A model generated the notes under the pieces. That model made no database searches. It had not been told where the DNA came from and saw only the letters and a list, made by a program, of their open reading frames with translations. Positions 26,236 to 35,193 of a stretch of 64,000 nt of DNA are shown piece by piece; within the stretch, counting starts at the first letter, position 1; every line of letters begins with the position of its first letter. Made by a program: the position numbers and the translations under genes. Source of the DNA: Sedimentitalea sp041224545 (GTDB taxonomy: Bacteria > Pseudomonadota > Alphaproteobacteria > Rhodobacterales > Rhodobacteraceae); assembly GCF_041224545.1 (NCBI RefSeq), contig NZ_JBGFGP010000124.1:1-64000 (forward strand), in the 5' to 3' direction.

Positions 26236-27443
26236 GCCGGCCCGGCGCCCTTGTCATCGGAGCGGGCCCTGCCGGGCTGATGGCCGCGCAGGAGCTGGCG
26301 CAGGCCGGTTGCCGGGTGACGGTGGCCGAGGCCAGGCCTTCGGTCGGGCGCAAGTTCCTCATGGCTGGCAAATCGGGTCTGAACCTGACCAAGGATGAAC
26401 CCGAGGCGGCGTTTCTGACGTCCTATGGTGCGTCCGCAGACTGGCTCGCACCGATGCTGGATGCGTTTGGCCCGTCAGCGGTGCAGGCCTGGGCGCGCGG
26501 GTTAGAGCAGGACGTGTTCACCGGCAGCAGCGGACGGGTTTTCCCGGTCGCGATGAAGGCCAGCCCCCTGCTGCGCGCCTGGCTGGCCCGGCTGGACGCG
26601 TTGGGGGTGACGCGGCACACGCGCTGGCGCTGGACCGGATGGAGCGCGGAGGGCATGGCGCGGTTTGAGACCCCGGATGGCTTTGAAGAGCTCTTTGCCG
26701 ATGTGACGGTCCTGGCCTTGGGCGGGGCAAGCTGGGCGCGTTTGGGGTCGGACGGTGCATGGGCGCAGGGTCTGGCCGAACGCGGCGTGGACATCGCCAC
26801 ATTCGCCCCCTCCAACGCCGCGCTGGACGTGAAATGGAGTCCGCATATGGCGCCCCATTTTGGCGCGGCAATCAAATCCGTCCGCTGGCACGCCGGGAAC
26901 CTGTCGTCGCGCGGAGAGGCGACGATTTCGGAGCGCGGGCTGGAAGGCGGCGGCATCTATTCGCTGACGCCCGCGCTGCGCGAAGGGGCGGAACTGCGGG
27001 TCGACCTGCTGCCCGATCTGGCGCATGACGCGCTGAACAGGCGGCTGTCATCCAGGGGGGACAAGGCCCGGTTGTCGCATTGGCTCAGGAACGGGTTGCG
27101 GCTGCCGCCGGCCAAGGTCGCATTGTTTTTTGAAATGACCCAGGGTGCGCAACCGCTGCCGCGCGAAACATGGGTCAAGACGTTGAAATCCCTGCCACTG
27201 CGTCTGACCGGTCTGCGCCCGATCGACGAGGCGATCTCGACAGCCGGTGGCGTCAGGCAGGCGGCGCTGGATGACGGGTTGATGCTGCGCGCGTTGCCCG
27301 GTGTGTTTTGCGCCGGAGAAATGCTCGACTGGGACGCGCCGACCGGCGGCTATCTGCTGACGGCCTGCCTGGCAACGGGGCGATGGGCGGGGCGGTCGGC
27401 CGCGCGGATGGCGCTGGCCGATCCTGCACGGCCCAGCACTTAA
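26232..27443 (+). CDS. HI0933-like FAD flavoprotein (TIGR03862-type)
   Basis: 403 residues. N-terminal FAD Rossmann motif GAGPAGLMAAQELAQAG (residues 8-24), then GRKFLMAGKSGLNLTKDE, a signature of the HI0933/YhiN family, and C-terminal GVFCAGEMLDWDAPTGGYLLTACLATGRWAG. These flavoproteins are of unknown substrate; relatives have been linked to nucleoid or redox functions without settled activity. It is coupled to mscS by a 4-base overlap and convergent with the GST gene, with which it overlaps by 4 bases. Confidence 0.88.
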   Translation: MSRPGALVIGAGPAGLMAAQELAQAGCRVTVAEARPSVGRKFLMAGKSGLNLTKDEPEAAFLTSYGASADWLAPMLDAFGPSAVQAWARGLEQDVFTGSSGRVFPVAMKASPLLRAWLARLDALGVTRHTRWRWTGWSAEGMARFETPDGFEELFADVTVLALGGASWARLGSDGAWAQGLAERGVDIATFAPSNAALDVKWSPHMAPHFGAAIKSVRWHAGNLSSRGEATISERGLEGGGIYSLTPALREGAELRVDLLPDLAHDALNRRLSSRGDKARLSHWLRNGLRLPPAKVALFFEMTQGAQPLPRETWVKTLKSLPLRLTGLRPIDEAISTAGGVRQAALDDGLMLRALPGVFCAGEMLDWDAPTGGYLLTACLATGRWAGRSAARMALADPARPST

Positions 27444-28033
27444 CCCTCGACCAGCGCCTTGACCCGCTGGAAAGCGTCGCGGGCGCGCATGGATTTGGCA
27501 TAGCCAAGGATGGCCTCGTTTTCGACGGGGAATTTGGCGGCATGCGCCCAGTTCAGGCAATGGACCGCGATAATATCCGCAATCGTCATCCTGTCGCCCA
27601 TCAGGAACGGTCCCTCAAGCAGGCCGGCCAGACGATCGACATTGCGTCCGAACTCCCAGGCAAGGCTGGGTTTGGCCTCGGGCACGCGCTTGTCTTCGGG
27701 CAAGACAAAGCTGTGGCGCGCTGCGGTCCATAAGACCGCGTCCAGTTCATCCAGGATCATGTTGCTCAGCGCATCCTGTCGGGCGCGCTCGATGCTGCCC
27801 GCCGGGAAGGTGAGCTTGCCATGCCTGTCCGCGAGATAGGTCATGATCGCGGTCGAGTCGGTGATCGTGACATCGTCAACCTGAAACACCGGGATCTTGC
27901 CCAGCGGACTGAGCGCCATCACCACCTCACTGCGCGGCGGCGCCTGGATCAACTCGTAGGTTTGGTCGAGTTCTTCCAGCATCCATAACACGCGAAACGT
28001 GCGGCTGTTGATGCTGCCAAAGACCTTGTACAT
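27440..28033 (-). CDS. glutathione S-transferase
   Basis: 197 residues. Thioredoxin-like N-terminal domain with the glutathione cis-Pro and Asp-Ser segment (KIPVFQVDDVTITDSTAIMTYLADRHG), then an all-alpha C-terminal domain with FLMGDRMTIADIIAVHCLNWA. A cytosolic GST of the bacterial theta/beta-like group. The likely roles are detoxification or glutathione-dependent isomerisation; the substrate is unknown. Convergent with the flavoprotein gene. Confidence 0.9.
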   Translation of the reverse strand: MYKVFGSINSRTFRVLWMLEELDQTYELIQAPPRSEVVMALSPLGKIPVFQVDDVTITDSTAIMTYLADRHGKLTFPAGSIERARQDALSNMILDELDAVLWTAARHSFVLPEDKRVPEAKPSLAWEFGRNVDRLAGLLEGPFLMGDRMTIADIIAVHCLNWAHAAKFPVENEAILGYAKSMRARDAFQRVKALVEG

Positions 28034-28094
28034 GCCATTCTCCGGATGTTGTTTGCGGTATGGAAAGGGTTGAGTTGCGCGACGTCAATGCCGG

Positions 28095-29123
28095 CTATCG
28101 CGGCCGCAGCCGCATCGCCAGCCAGATCAGCGTACGCTCCATGATCGCCATCGCCGGTGCGGTCTGACCAGCAGAGCGCAGTTGCAGATCGGTGTCGGTG
28201 AGCCGCGTCAGCGCCTTTTGCAACTCGATCGGACCCCAGGCCTTGGCCTGCCGGATGATCCGGTCGCGGCGCGGTCCGTAGACCGGAGGGCGCAAGCGTC
28301 CGACACCGGAGGCCGGACCGCCCGGGTCGGCGGCGGCGGTATAGAGCATGCGGAAATGTCGCGCCGCCCCGATGCAGAGCGTCACCGCAGTGGTTCCCTG
28401 TGCCTGCAAGCGGTTGAGCAATGGTCCGATTTCGGCGTCCCGTTGTTCCGCGACCACGTTCAGGATGTCGTCCAGCGCCGCTTCGGTCGATTGCGGGGCG
28501 CAGGCGGCAATGTCATCAAGGCTCAAATCCGTCTCGTCACCATGCTTGTAGAGCGAGAGTTTTTCGACGGTGCGTGCAAAATCGCCGGGACCGAGTGCCG
28601 CCGCGAGATCGGAGAGCGCCGTCATGCTGTCGGCGGGCACCTTGCGCAGACCCGCGGCGGTCAGGATACGCTCGACCTCGGCCCGGCTGGGCGGATCGTC
28701 ATAAAGACCGACGGCAAGCGTGTTTCTATGATTTTCGAACAGCTTTCGCAGCTTCGAACCGGCCTTGAGCTGATTGGCGGTCACGATGATCTGGGCATCG
28801 CCCGGCTGCCACTCCTGAACCGCGCTCTGGATCGCCGGCGTGGCGGCGTCGCTGGCCGCCTCTACGAATACGGCACGCGGACCGGGGAAAAAGCCGACCG
28901 CCTTGACCGCATCCAGCAACAACGCCGGATCGCTTCGCAGGTCCGCGCCGGGCATCCGGGTCAGCCGCATCTCTTCCTCGGCACCCTCGCCGAGCAACGC
29001 GGCAATCACCTGTTGCCGCTTGAGCGCGACGCGCATGGCATCCGCTCCGTAAATAAGCAATCCAGTCCGATCCGGATCGGGTTTGGCAAAGTATTTTTCC
29101 GCATCGCGCCCGGCGAGCTTCAC
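28095..29123 (-). CDS. holA: DNA polymerase III subunit delta
   Basis: 342 residues, HolA family: N-terminal YLIYGADAMRVALKRQQV with a degenerate AAA+ fold, central AVFVEAASDAATPAIQSA and C-terminal AWGPIELQKALTRLTDTDLQLRSAG. Delta is the clamp-loader wrench that opens the beta clamp. It follows lptE with a 4-base overlap, within the leuS-lptE-holA order that is conserved in alphaproteobacteria and supports the calls of all three. Confidence 0.93.
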   Translation of the reverse strand: MKLAGRDAEKYFAKPDPDRTGLLIYGADAMRVALKRQQVIAALLGEGAEEEMRLTRMPGADLRSDPALLLDAVKAVGFFPGPRAVFVEAASDAATPAIQSAVQEWQPGDAQIIVTANQLKAGSKLRKLFENHRNTLAVGLYDDPPSRAEVERILTAAGLRKVPADSMTALSDLAAALGPGDFARTVEKLSLYKHGDETDLSLDDIAACAPQSTEAALDDILNVVAEQRDAEIGPLLNRLQAQGTTAVTLCIGAARHFRMLYTAAADPGGPASGVGRLRPPVYGPRRDRIIRQAKAWGPIELQKALTRLTDTDLQLRSAGQTAPAMAIMERTLIWLAMRLRPR

Positions 29124-29605
29124 GACGCAAGATCCACGGTCGCGTTCAACTGGCGGGTGACCTGATCCGCCAGAATCACCATCAACCGTTCCCGCGCGTC
29201 CCGCTGGGCCGCCAGTGTTTCGGCGGTGTTGCCGGTTGCGGAGTAACCGGTAAAGTTGGTCACGCTCCCGGTTTCGACAGAGCGCCCGCTGCCGATCTCG
29301 ATGAGATCGTAATTGATGCTCCCGACAACGCTGTAATAGGTTATGTCTCCGGAGGCCGTGATGGCCTGGCCCTGGATTGTAATTTCCAGCACCATCGCAA
29401 GGCGATAGACCGGGTCAGCCGCGCGCCCCAACTGTTCTTCCAGCCTGCGAACGAGGTAATAGGTGTTTACACCATCGGGCGCATCGACGCGGACCTTGCC
29501 GTAGAGCGCCTTCCCCCCTCCGCCCGGGCCATAGACCGGTTCAAAGCCGCAGGCGGCGAGCGCCAGCGGCATCAACAGCAGAGAGCGTCGGTCAAACAAC
29601 GACAT
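29120..29605 (-). CDS. lptE: LPS-assembly lipoprotein LptE
   Basis: 161 residues with a lipoprotein signal: charged start, hydrophobic LLLMPLALAAC and the modified cysteine at residue 19, followed by GFEPVYGPGG, the usual LptE opening. LptE plugs and assembles the LptD barrel that places lipopolysaccharide in the outer membrane. It lies between leuS and holA, overlapping leuS by 14 bases and holA by 4, the expected neighbourhood for lptE. Confidence 0.92.
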   Translation of the reverse strand: MSLFDRRSLLLMPLALAACGFEPVYGPGGGGKALYGKVRVDAPDGVNTYYLVRRLEEQLGRAADPVYRLAMVLEITIQGQAITASGDITYYSVVGSINYDLIEIGSGRSVETGSVTNFTGYSATGNTAETLAAQRDARERLMVILADQVTRQLNATVDLAS

Positions 29606-32135
29606 TCACGATCCGGCCGGGGACCACGATGATCTTTTTCGGCGCCGCCCCGTCCAACGCCTTTTTCACAGCGTCTACCGCCAGTGCGGTTTTTTCAACC
29701 TCATCCTTTGGCATGTCCTTGGGCACGCTGATTTCCGCGCGGCGCTTGCCGTTGATCTGGATCGGCAAAGTCACCGTGTCATCGATCAGCATGGTCGGAT
29801 CAGCAACCGGCCACGGCGTGGTCGCGACCAGCCCTTCGCCTCCCAGACGGCTCCAGATCTCCTCGCTCAGATGCGGGGTCATGGGAGACATGAGCTGCGC
29901 CAGCGCCCTGGCCGCTTGCAGCTTGGCCGCCTTGCCGGCGCCGGATTTGGCCAGCGTATTGGTAAAGGCGTAAAGACGGGCGATCGCGGCGTTGAACCCG
30001 AAGGACTCGACGCCAAGGGTCACATCGTTGATCGCCTTGTGCATTTCGCGCAACAGGGTCTCGTCGTCCGCTTGCGGGCCGGTATCCGCGCCGGCGATCT
30101 CATCGGCGATGCGATAAACCCGGGCAAGATGCCTGTGCGCGGCCTCGGCCCCGGCGGCGGTCCATTCCACGTCGCGTTCCGGCGGGCTGTCGGACAGAAC
30201 AAACCAGCGTGCGGTATCGGCCCCATAGGCCGAAATGATGCTGACCGGATCGACCACGTTCTTCTTGGATTTCGACATCTTGGCCGAGGGGATGATCTCG
30301 ACCTCGGTGCCGTCCGCGAGCCTGCCATCGGTGACATCCTCGGGCAGGTGATAAACGGGGCGGCCGCGTTCGTCGCGCGTCTGGTAGATCTCGTGCGTGA
30401 CCATGCCCTGGGTGAACAGCGCGTCAAAAGGTTCGATCGCCTTTTTCGGCAGGTGACCGGTGATCTGCATCGCGCGCGCGAAAAAGCGGGAATAGAGCAG
30501 GTGCAGGATCGCGTGTTCGATGCCGCCGATATACTGATCGACGTTCATCCAGTAGTCCGCTTCTTCCATATCGGTCGGCGTTTCTGCACGGGGTGCCGTG
30601 AAGCGGGCGAAATACCATGACGAATCGACAAAGGTATCCATCGTGTCGGTTTCGCGCCTGGCGGGGGCACCGCAGGACGGGCAGGCACAGTCGCGCCATG
30701 TCGGGTGCCGGTCGAGCGGGTTGCCCGGAATGTCAAAGCTGACATCGTCGGGCAGGCGTACCGGCAGGTTTTCCTTTTTCTCCGGCACCACGCCGCATGT
30801 CTCGCAATGCACCACCGGGATCGGGCAGCCCCAGTAACGCTGGCGCGACAGGCCCCAATCGCGCAGGCGGAACTGCGTCTTTCCGGTTCCCAGCCCTCTG
30901 GCCTCTGCCCAGTCGATGGTGGCGTCTATGGCTTCCTGGCCGGTGGCGACGTCCAGGCCCGCCGGCTGGTCGATCCAGCGCACCTTTTCCGTCTTGGGGG
31001 GAACGAATGCCGTGTTCTGAACCCGGCTGTCATCGTCCAGGGCCACAAAGGTGTCGATCACGTTCAAATCGTATTTGCGCGCGAAATCGAGGTCCCGTTG
31101 ATCGTGAGCCGGACACCCAAAGATCGCACCGGTGCCATAATCCATCAGCACGAAATTGGCAACCCAGACCGGCAATGTCTGATCCGGGTAAAGCGGATGC
31201 TGGACGGTCAGTCCGGTGTCGAATCCGCGCTTCTCGGCCTTTTCAAGCTCGACTTCCGAGGTGCCCATCTTGCGGCAGGCGGCGTTGAACGCGGCGAGGT
31301 CGGGATTGTCCGCCTCAAGCGCCCGCGACAGCGGATGGTCGGTTGACAGCGCCATGAAGCTCGCGCCGGCCAGCGTGTCGGGACGGGTGGTGTAAACTTC
31401 GATCCCGTCCTGCCCGTGGGCGGGTGCCGTAAGGTCGAATGTCATCTGAAGGCCGCGCGACTTGCCGATCCAGTTTTCCTGCATCAGCCGCACCTTGGCG
31501 GGCCAGTTCTCGAGCCCGTCCAGCGCCTCGAGCAGTTCCTCGGCCATGTCGGATATCCTGAAGAACCATTGCGTCAGTTCGCGGCGCTCCACATCCGCGC
31601 CCGAGCGCCAGCCCTTGCCGTCGATCACCTGTTCGTTGGCCAGCACCGTCATGTCGACGGGATCCCAGTTGACCACCGCATTCTTGCGATAGACCAGACC
31701 GGCCTGAAGCATGTCGAGAAACAGCGCCTGTTGCTGGCCGTAATATTCCGGATCGCAGGTGGCGAACTCGCGGGACCAGTCGATCGACAGGCCCAGCGGT
31801 TTCATCTGGCCACGCATGTCGGCGATGTTGTCATAGGTCCATGTCTTGGGATGACCGCCGATGGCCATGGCGGCGTTTTCCGCAGGCATTCCAAAGGCAT
31901 CCCACCCCATCGGGTGCAGGACGTTGTGGCCGGTCGAAATCTTGTAACGCGCGATCACGTCGCCCATCGTGTAGTTGCGCACATGCCCCATGTGGATCCG
32001 CCCGGAGGGATAGGGGAACATTTCCAGCACATAGTATTTGGGGCGGTCGGTCTTGTGGCTTGCGGTAAAGACACCGGTCTTGTTCCAGGCCTCTTGCCAC
32101 TTTGATTCGATTTCTGCGGCGGAGTAGCGCGACAT
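29592..32135 (-). CDS. leuS: leucyl-tRNA synthetase
   Basis: 847 residues from the ATG at 32135, where the family N-terminus SRYSAAEIESKWQEAW starts; an in-frame ATG at 32168 adds 11 unlike residues. Class I motifs are HMGH (48-51) and KMSKS (619-623). The CP1 editing domain is present with TTRPDTLAG, and the C-terminus has the anticodon-binding helices. It charges tRNA-Leu in the cytosol. Followed by lptE and holA. Confidence 0.97.
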   Translation of the reverse strand: MSRYSAAEIESKWQEAWNKTGVFTASHKTDRPKYYVLEMFPYPSGRIHMGHVRNYTMGDVIARYKISTGHNVLHPMGWDAFGMPAENAAMAIGGHPKTWTYDNIADMRGQMKPLGLSIDWSREFATCDPEYYGQQQALFLDMLQAGLVYRKNAVVNWDPVDMTVLANEQVIDGKGWRSGADVERRELTQWFFRISDMAEELLEALDGLENWPAKVRLMQENWIGKSRGLQMTFDLTAPAHGQDGIEVYTTRPDTLAGASFMALSTDHPLSRALEADNPDLAAFNAACRKMGTSEVELEKAEKRGFDTGLTVQHPLYPDQTLPVWVANFVLMDYGTGAIFGCPAHDQRDLDFARKYDLNVIDTFVALDDDSRVQNTAFVPPKTEKVRWIDQPAGLDVATGQEAIDATIDWAEARGLGTGKTQFRLRDWGLSRQRYWGCPIPVVHCETCGVVPEKKENLPVRLPDDVSFDIPGNPLDRHPTWRDCACPSCGAPARRETDTMDTFVDSSWYFARFTAPRAETPTDMEEADYWMNVDQYIGGIEHAILHLLYSRFFARAMQITGHLPKKAIEPFDALFTQGMVTHEIYQTRDERGRPVYHLPEDVTDGRLADGTEVEIIPSAKMSKSKKNVVDPVSIISAYGADTARWFVLSDSPPERDVEWTAAGAEAAHRHLARVYRIADEIAGADTGPQADDETLLREMHKAINDVTLGVESFGFNAAIARLYAFTNTLAKSGAGKAAKLQAARALAQLMSPMTPHLSEEIWSRLGGEGLVATTPWPVADPTMLIDDTVTLPIQINGKRRAEISVPKDMPKDEVEKTALAVDAVKKALDGAAPKKIIVVPGRIVNVVV

Positions 32136-32204
32136 GAAAGCGGTCCTTTGACTGAAAACGCCGGGCATGAACCCGGCGCCCTGATGATTGTCTATGCGTG
32201 ACGG

Positions 32205-32714
32205 TCAGATACGGCTGTCCTGCACGCGAAGCTGGCGAGCGCGGGACAGGATCGCATCCTCGACGGCGCGGGTTGTCGCGGCACTGACCGTTCCGCCACC
32301 CGACGTGTGCAGCGAGACCTTGAGCGACCGCGCATCCAGAGCCGGATCGTCGATCAGAACGGTGGCCCGATAGGATCGGCCGCCACCGGGCGGGGTACCA
32401 TATCCGGTCACGATGACGCCGGTGAACGGATCGACGTCGGTCACCGGCAGAAACGAGAGCACGTCGAGCGAGGCCGCCCAGAGATACTTGTTCACGTTGA
32501 CCGTCTGGTCGGTCTTGTTGGGGCCGAAGATATCCCAGATTGTAGACCCGTCAGAATCGGTAAATCCCGCTGTTTCGGGGTTGTTGGCCATATATTCCGA
32601 CGGTGGAACCGTTGCCGGCACGGCGCGGTTGGCCGAGCGCCGGTTGCCGCATGCGGTCAGGCCCAGGCAAACCAGAATGATCAGCGTCGCCTTGAAGAAT
32701 CCAGTAGCGTTCAT
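32205..32714 (-). CDS. DUF3576-family lipoprotein
   Basis: 169 residues. Signal with lipobox LTAC, modified Cys at residue 22, then GNRRSANRA and a soluble domain with DGSTIWDIFGPN, VNVNKYLWAASLDVLSFLPVTDVDPFTGVIVTGYG, matching the DUF3576 family of alphaproteobacterial outer-membrane-linked lipoproteins. Function unknown. The start at 32714 is chosen for the signal sequence; an in-frame upstream extension lacks signal character. It is upstream of leuS on the same strand and divergent from the porin. Confidence 0.82.
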   Translation of the reverse strand: MNATGFFKATLIILVCLGLTACGNRRSANRAVPATVPPSEYMANNPETAGFTDSDGSTIWDIFGPNKTDQTVNVNKYLWAASLDVLSFLPVTDVDPFTGVIVTGYGTPPGGGRSYRATVLIDDPALDARSLKVSLHTSGGGTVSAATTRAVEDAILSRARQLRVQDSRI

Positions 32715-33055
32715 CGTCAAATCCCGAACAGTGTTGGCAAGGTTCCTACCCAAGCAGGCAAGGTGGAGCAAGGCTTTACCGCGTGTAGAGGTGTCAGAGC
32801 CGCGCAAATCGCGGACTTGTCGCCGTAAGGTGCCGGTTTTCATGCGCTGCCCTGCGCACACGTATAATCAGAGTATCTTCGGATGTGATGCGGCGGGGCA
32901 AGGCAACTGTGGCAAAGCTGCACCATCCGCGACCGCTTTGATGCGCACCTGCTGCGAGCACTTGCCAAAACGGCCCCGAAAGAGCGAAACCCCTTTGCAT
33001 ACCCACGCCGGATTCCCCGGTTTGGGCGTATGATTTGAAAACCGAGGGAAAAACG
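32715..33055. promoter_or_regulatory. divergent intergenic region, DUF3576 gene / porin
   Basis: 341 bases between two outward-reading genes. It must hold both promoters. A GAGGGA ribosome site lies before the porin ATG. I see no clear palindrome, small gene or RNA here, and no strong sigma-70 hexamer pair. Confidence 0.5.
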
Positions 33056-34168
33056 ATGAAAAAGGTTCTCTTCGCAACGACTGCGCTGATCGCTCTTGGC
33101 AGCATGGCAGCAGCAGACGTTCGCCTGAGCGGTTACGGCCGTTTCGGCTTGGACTTCAACCAGGCTAACGACAACGACTACAACGACGGTAACAACCCCG
33201 ATTACAACGGCATCAGCGAGACCAACATCACCTCGCGTCTGCGTCTGCAGGTTGACATGTCGACCGAAACCGATGGCGGTGTTGGCTTCAACGCTCGTTT
33301 CCGTGCTCAGGCCGAAAGCCGCGACGGTAACGCAGGCGGCGCGACCTTCAACGGTGCCCGTTTCGGCGTGACCTATGGCGGTCTGATCGTTAACGTCGGC
33401 AACATCATCGGTGCCATTGAAAACGCGCCCGGCCTCTACACCACCGGCACACGTTCGTCCGGCACCGGTATCGACGGTATGGACTTCATGTCGCTGCCGC
33501 TCAAAGGTATCAACGTTGATCCGACCTCGAGCAACTTCCTGACACCCGGCACAAGCTTTGGCTGGGATGCGTACAGCTCGACCGGTTCTGGCGCCAACGG
33601 TGTCGAAGCACTCTACACTGTGGGTGGTTTCACCGGACACATCTCGTTCAGCCAGGACAACGATTACGCTCCCGGCGTAACCGGTGAAGATCGTCTTGCT
33701 GTCATGCTGACCTACAGCTTCGGCGACTACTATGTCACCGGTGCATACCAGTCGGTTGACGACAACCCGCTCACCTACACCGACGCAAACGGAACCGTTT
33801 GGGACCAAGAAGATGGCCTGTACTTCCTGGCAGTCGGCGGCCAGTGGGGCAACTTCGGTGCCAAGCTCGCCTACGGCTCCAACGACGTGGCTGACTCCGT
33901 GACGCTGGAAGGCAACATGGACATCGGCGCCGCCAGCAACATCCTGGTCTGGGTCAACAACACCGAAGTTGAAAGCGCTCTGCTTGATCCGGCGAACGAA
34001 AGCATTGTCGGCTTTGCTGACGCGATCAGCGAAATCGATGGCACTGCCTTCGGCATCAACTACCAGTATGACCTCGGCGGTGGCGCAACCTTCGTCGCTG
34101 GTTATGCCCAGTCTGCTGCTGATGACAACAACAGCCAGTTCCAGGCCGGTGTTTACTTCAGCTTCTAA
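33056..34168 (+). CDS. outer-membrane porin
   Basis: 370 residues, 20-residue signal peptide (KKVLFATTALIALGSMAAA), then alternating aromatic/polar beta strands typical of a 16-strand trimeric porin. Marks are DVRLSGYGRFGLDF at the N-terminus and a terminal aromatic (GVYFSF) for BAM recognition. The protein is acidic and asparagine-rich, with codon use biased to well-used codons, which suggests strong expression. It lets small solutes cross the outer membrane. An intrinsic terminator follows its stop. Confidence 0.94.
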   Translation: MKKVLFATTALIALGSMAAADVRLSGYGRFGLDFNQANDNDYNDGNNPDYNGISETNITSRLRLQVDMSTETDGGVGFNARFRAQAESRDGNAGGATFNGARFGVTYGGLIVNVGNIIGAIENAPGLYTTGTRSSGTGIDGMDFMSLPLKGINVDPTSSNFLTPGTSFGWDAYSSTGSGANGVEALYTVGGFTGHISFSQDNDYAPGVTGEDRLAVMLTYSFGDYYVTGAYQSVDDNPLTYTDANGTVWDQEDGLYFLAVGGQWGNFGAKLAYGSNDVADSVTLEGNMDIGAASNILVWVNNTEVESALLDPANESIVGFADAISEIDGTAFGINYQYDLGGGATFVAGYAQSAADDNNSQFQAGVYFSF

Positions 34169-34195
34169 GCTGAACTCAGGTTTGACCTGAATTTT

Positions 34196-34227
34196 GGGCG
34201 GGCCCTCGTGGCTCGCCCTTTTCTTTT
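34196..34227 (+). terminator. intrinsic terminator after the porin gene
   Basis: A 9-base stem GGGCGGGCC / GGCTCGCCC (34196-34204 with 34210-34218, one G-U pair) with loop CTCGT is followed by TTTTCTTTTT. It begins 28 bases after the porin stop. Confidence 0.9.
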
Positions 34228-34272
34228 TGGGCGGACTGGTGTTTCTGTCGGGGAAACCGCTGCGAGGACCAG

Positions 34273-34926
34273 ATGCCCCTTTCCGACATCAAGACACGTA
34301 TTTCCGCCGCCGAAGCCGCTGCCGGGCGGATACCCGGTTCCACGACGCTGATCGCGGTGTCCAAGGTGCAGCCGAATGAACGGGTCGAGGATGTGCTGAA
34401 CCAGGGGCACCGTTGTTTCGGCGAAAACCGGGTTCAGGAAGCGGCGGGAAAATGGCCCATGTTCCGCGAGCGGTTCGACGGCATCGACCTGCATCTGATC
34501 GGCCCGTTACAGACCAACAAGGCGCGACAGGCCATGGAATTGTGCAATGCCATTCATTCGCTCGATCGCCCCAAGCTCGCCAAGACCCTCGCGCGGCTGG
34601 CGCAGGAGATCGGACACTGTCCGGACCTTTTCGTTCAGGTGAACACCGGTGAAGAAGAACAGAAGGCGGGCATATTGCCGGCTGACGCCGACGGTTTTAT
34701 CGCCGATTGCCGCGCGCTGGACCTGCCGGTCCGTGGCGTGATGTGCATCCCACCGGTAGATGAGGAACCAGCGTTGCATTTTGCCCTTCTGGCCAAGATT
34801 GCGGCGCGGAACGGCCTTGAGGGGCTATCGATGGGCATGAGCGCGGATTTCGAAACCGCAATCGCCCTTGGCGCAACCCATATACGGGTCGGATCGGCCA
34901 TTTTTGGCGAGCGTACGCCCGACTGA
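34273..34926 (+). CDS. YggS-family PLP homeostasis protein
   Basis: 217 residues, single-domain alanine-racemase-like TIM barrel. The PLP lysine lies in LIAVSKVQPNERVEDVL, followed by GENRVQEAAGKW, HLIGPLQTNKARQAM and LSMGMSADFETAIALGATHIRVGSAIFG, all YggS hallmarks. YggS/PLPBP proteins buffer free pyridoxal 5'-phosphate and affect amino-acid homeostasis; they have no known catalytic reaction. Starts shortly after the porin terminator, so it has its own promoter. Confidence 0.93.
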   Translation: MPLSDIKTRISAAEAAAGRIPGSTTLIAVSKVQPNERVEDVLNQGHRCFGENRVQEAAGKWPMFRERFDGIDLHLIGPLQTNKARQAMELCNAIHSLDRPKLAKTLARLAQEIGHCPDLFVQVNTGEEEQKAGILPADADGFIADCRALDLPVRGVMCIPPVDEEPALHFALLAKIAARNGLEGLSMGMSADFETAIALGATHIRVGSAIFGERTPD

Positions 34927-35193
34927 CCGGTCGCTTGTCACTACTGAAAGCGACAACGAGAGCAATGTTGTCTTGCCGGATGAACCGGGATCGCTCGGGG
35001 ATCGGACATCTGTTAATGCAATTTCAATAGCTTGACGTTTCCATCAAACGCCGAACGTTCGGGGCTGCGTGCCCGATCTGTAACGCAAGGACCGCAGTGA
35101 ACATGGCGATACTATCGTCCGTTAATTTTTTTTGATAGGGTCGCACAGTAACAGGTTTGATCGAACATTCAGTAACGAGGACACATTTTAACG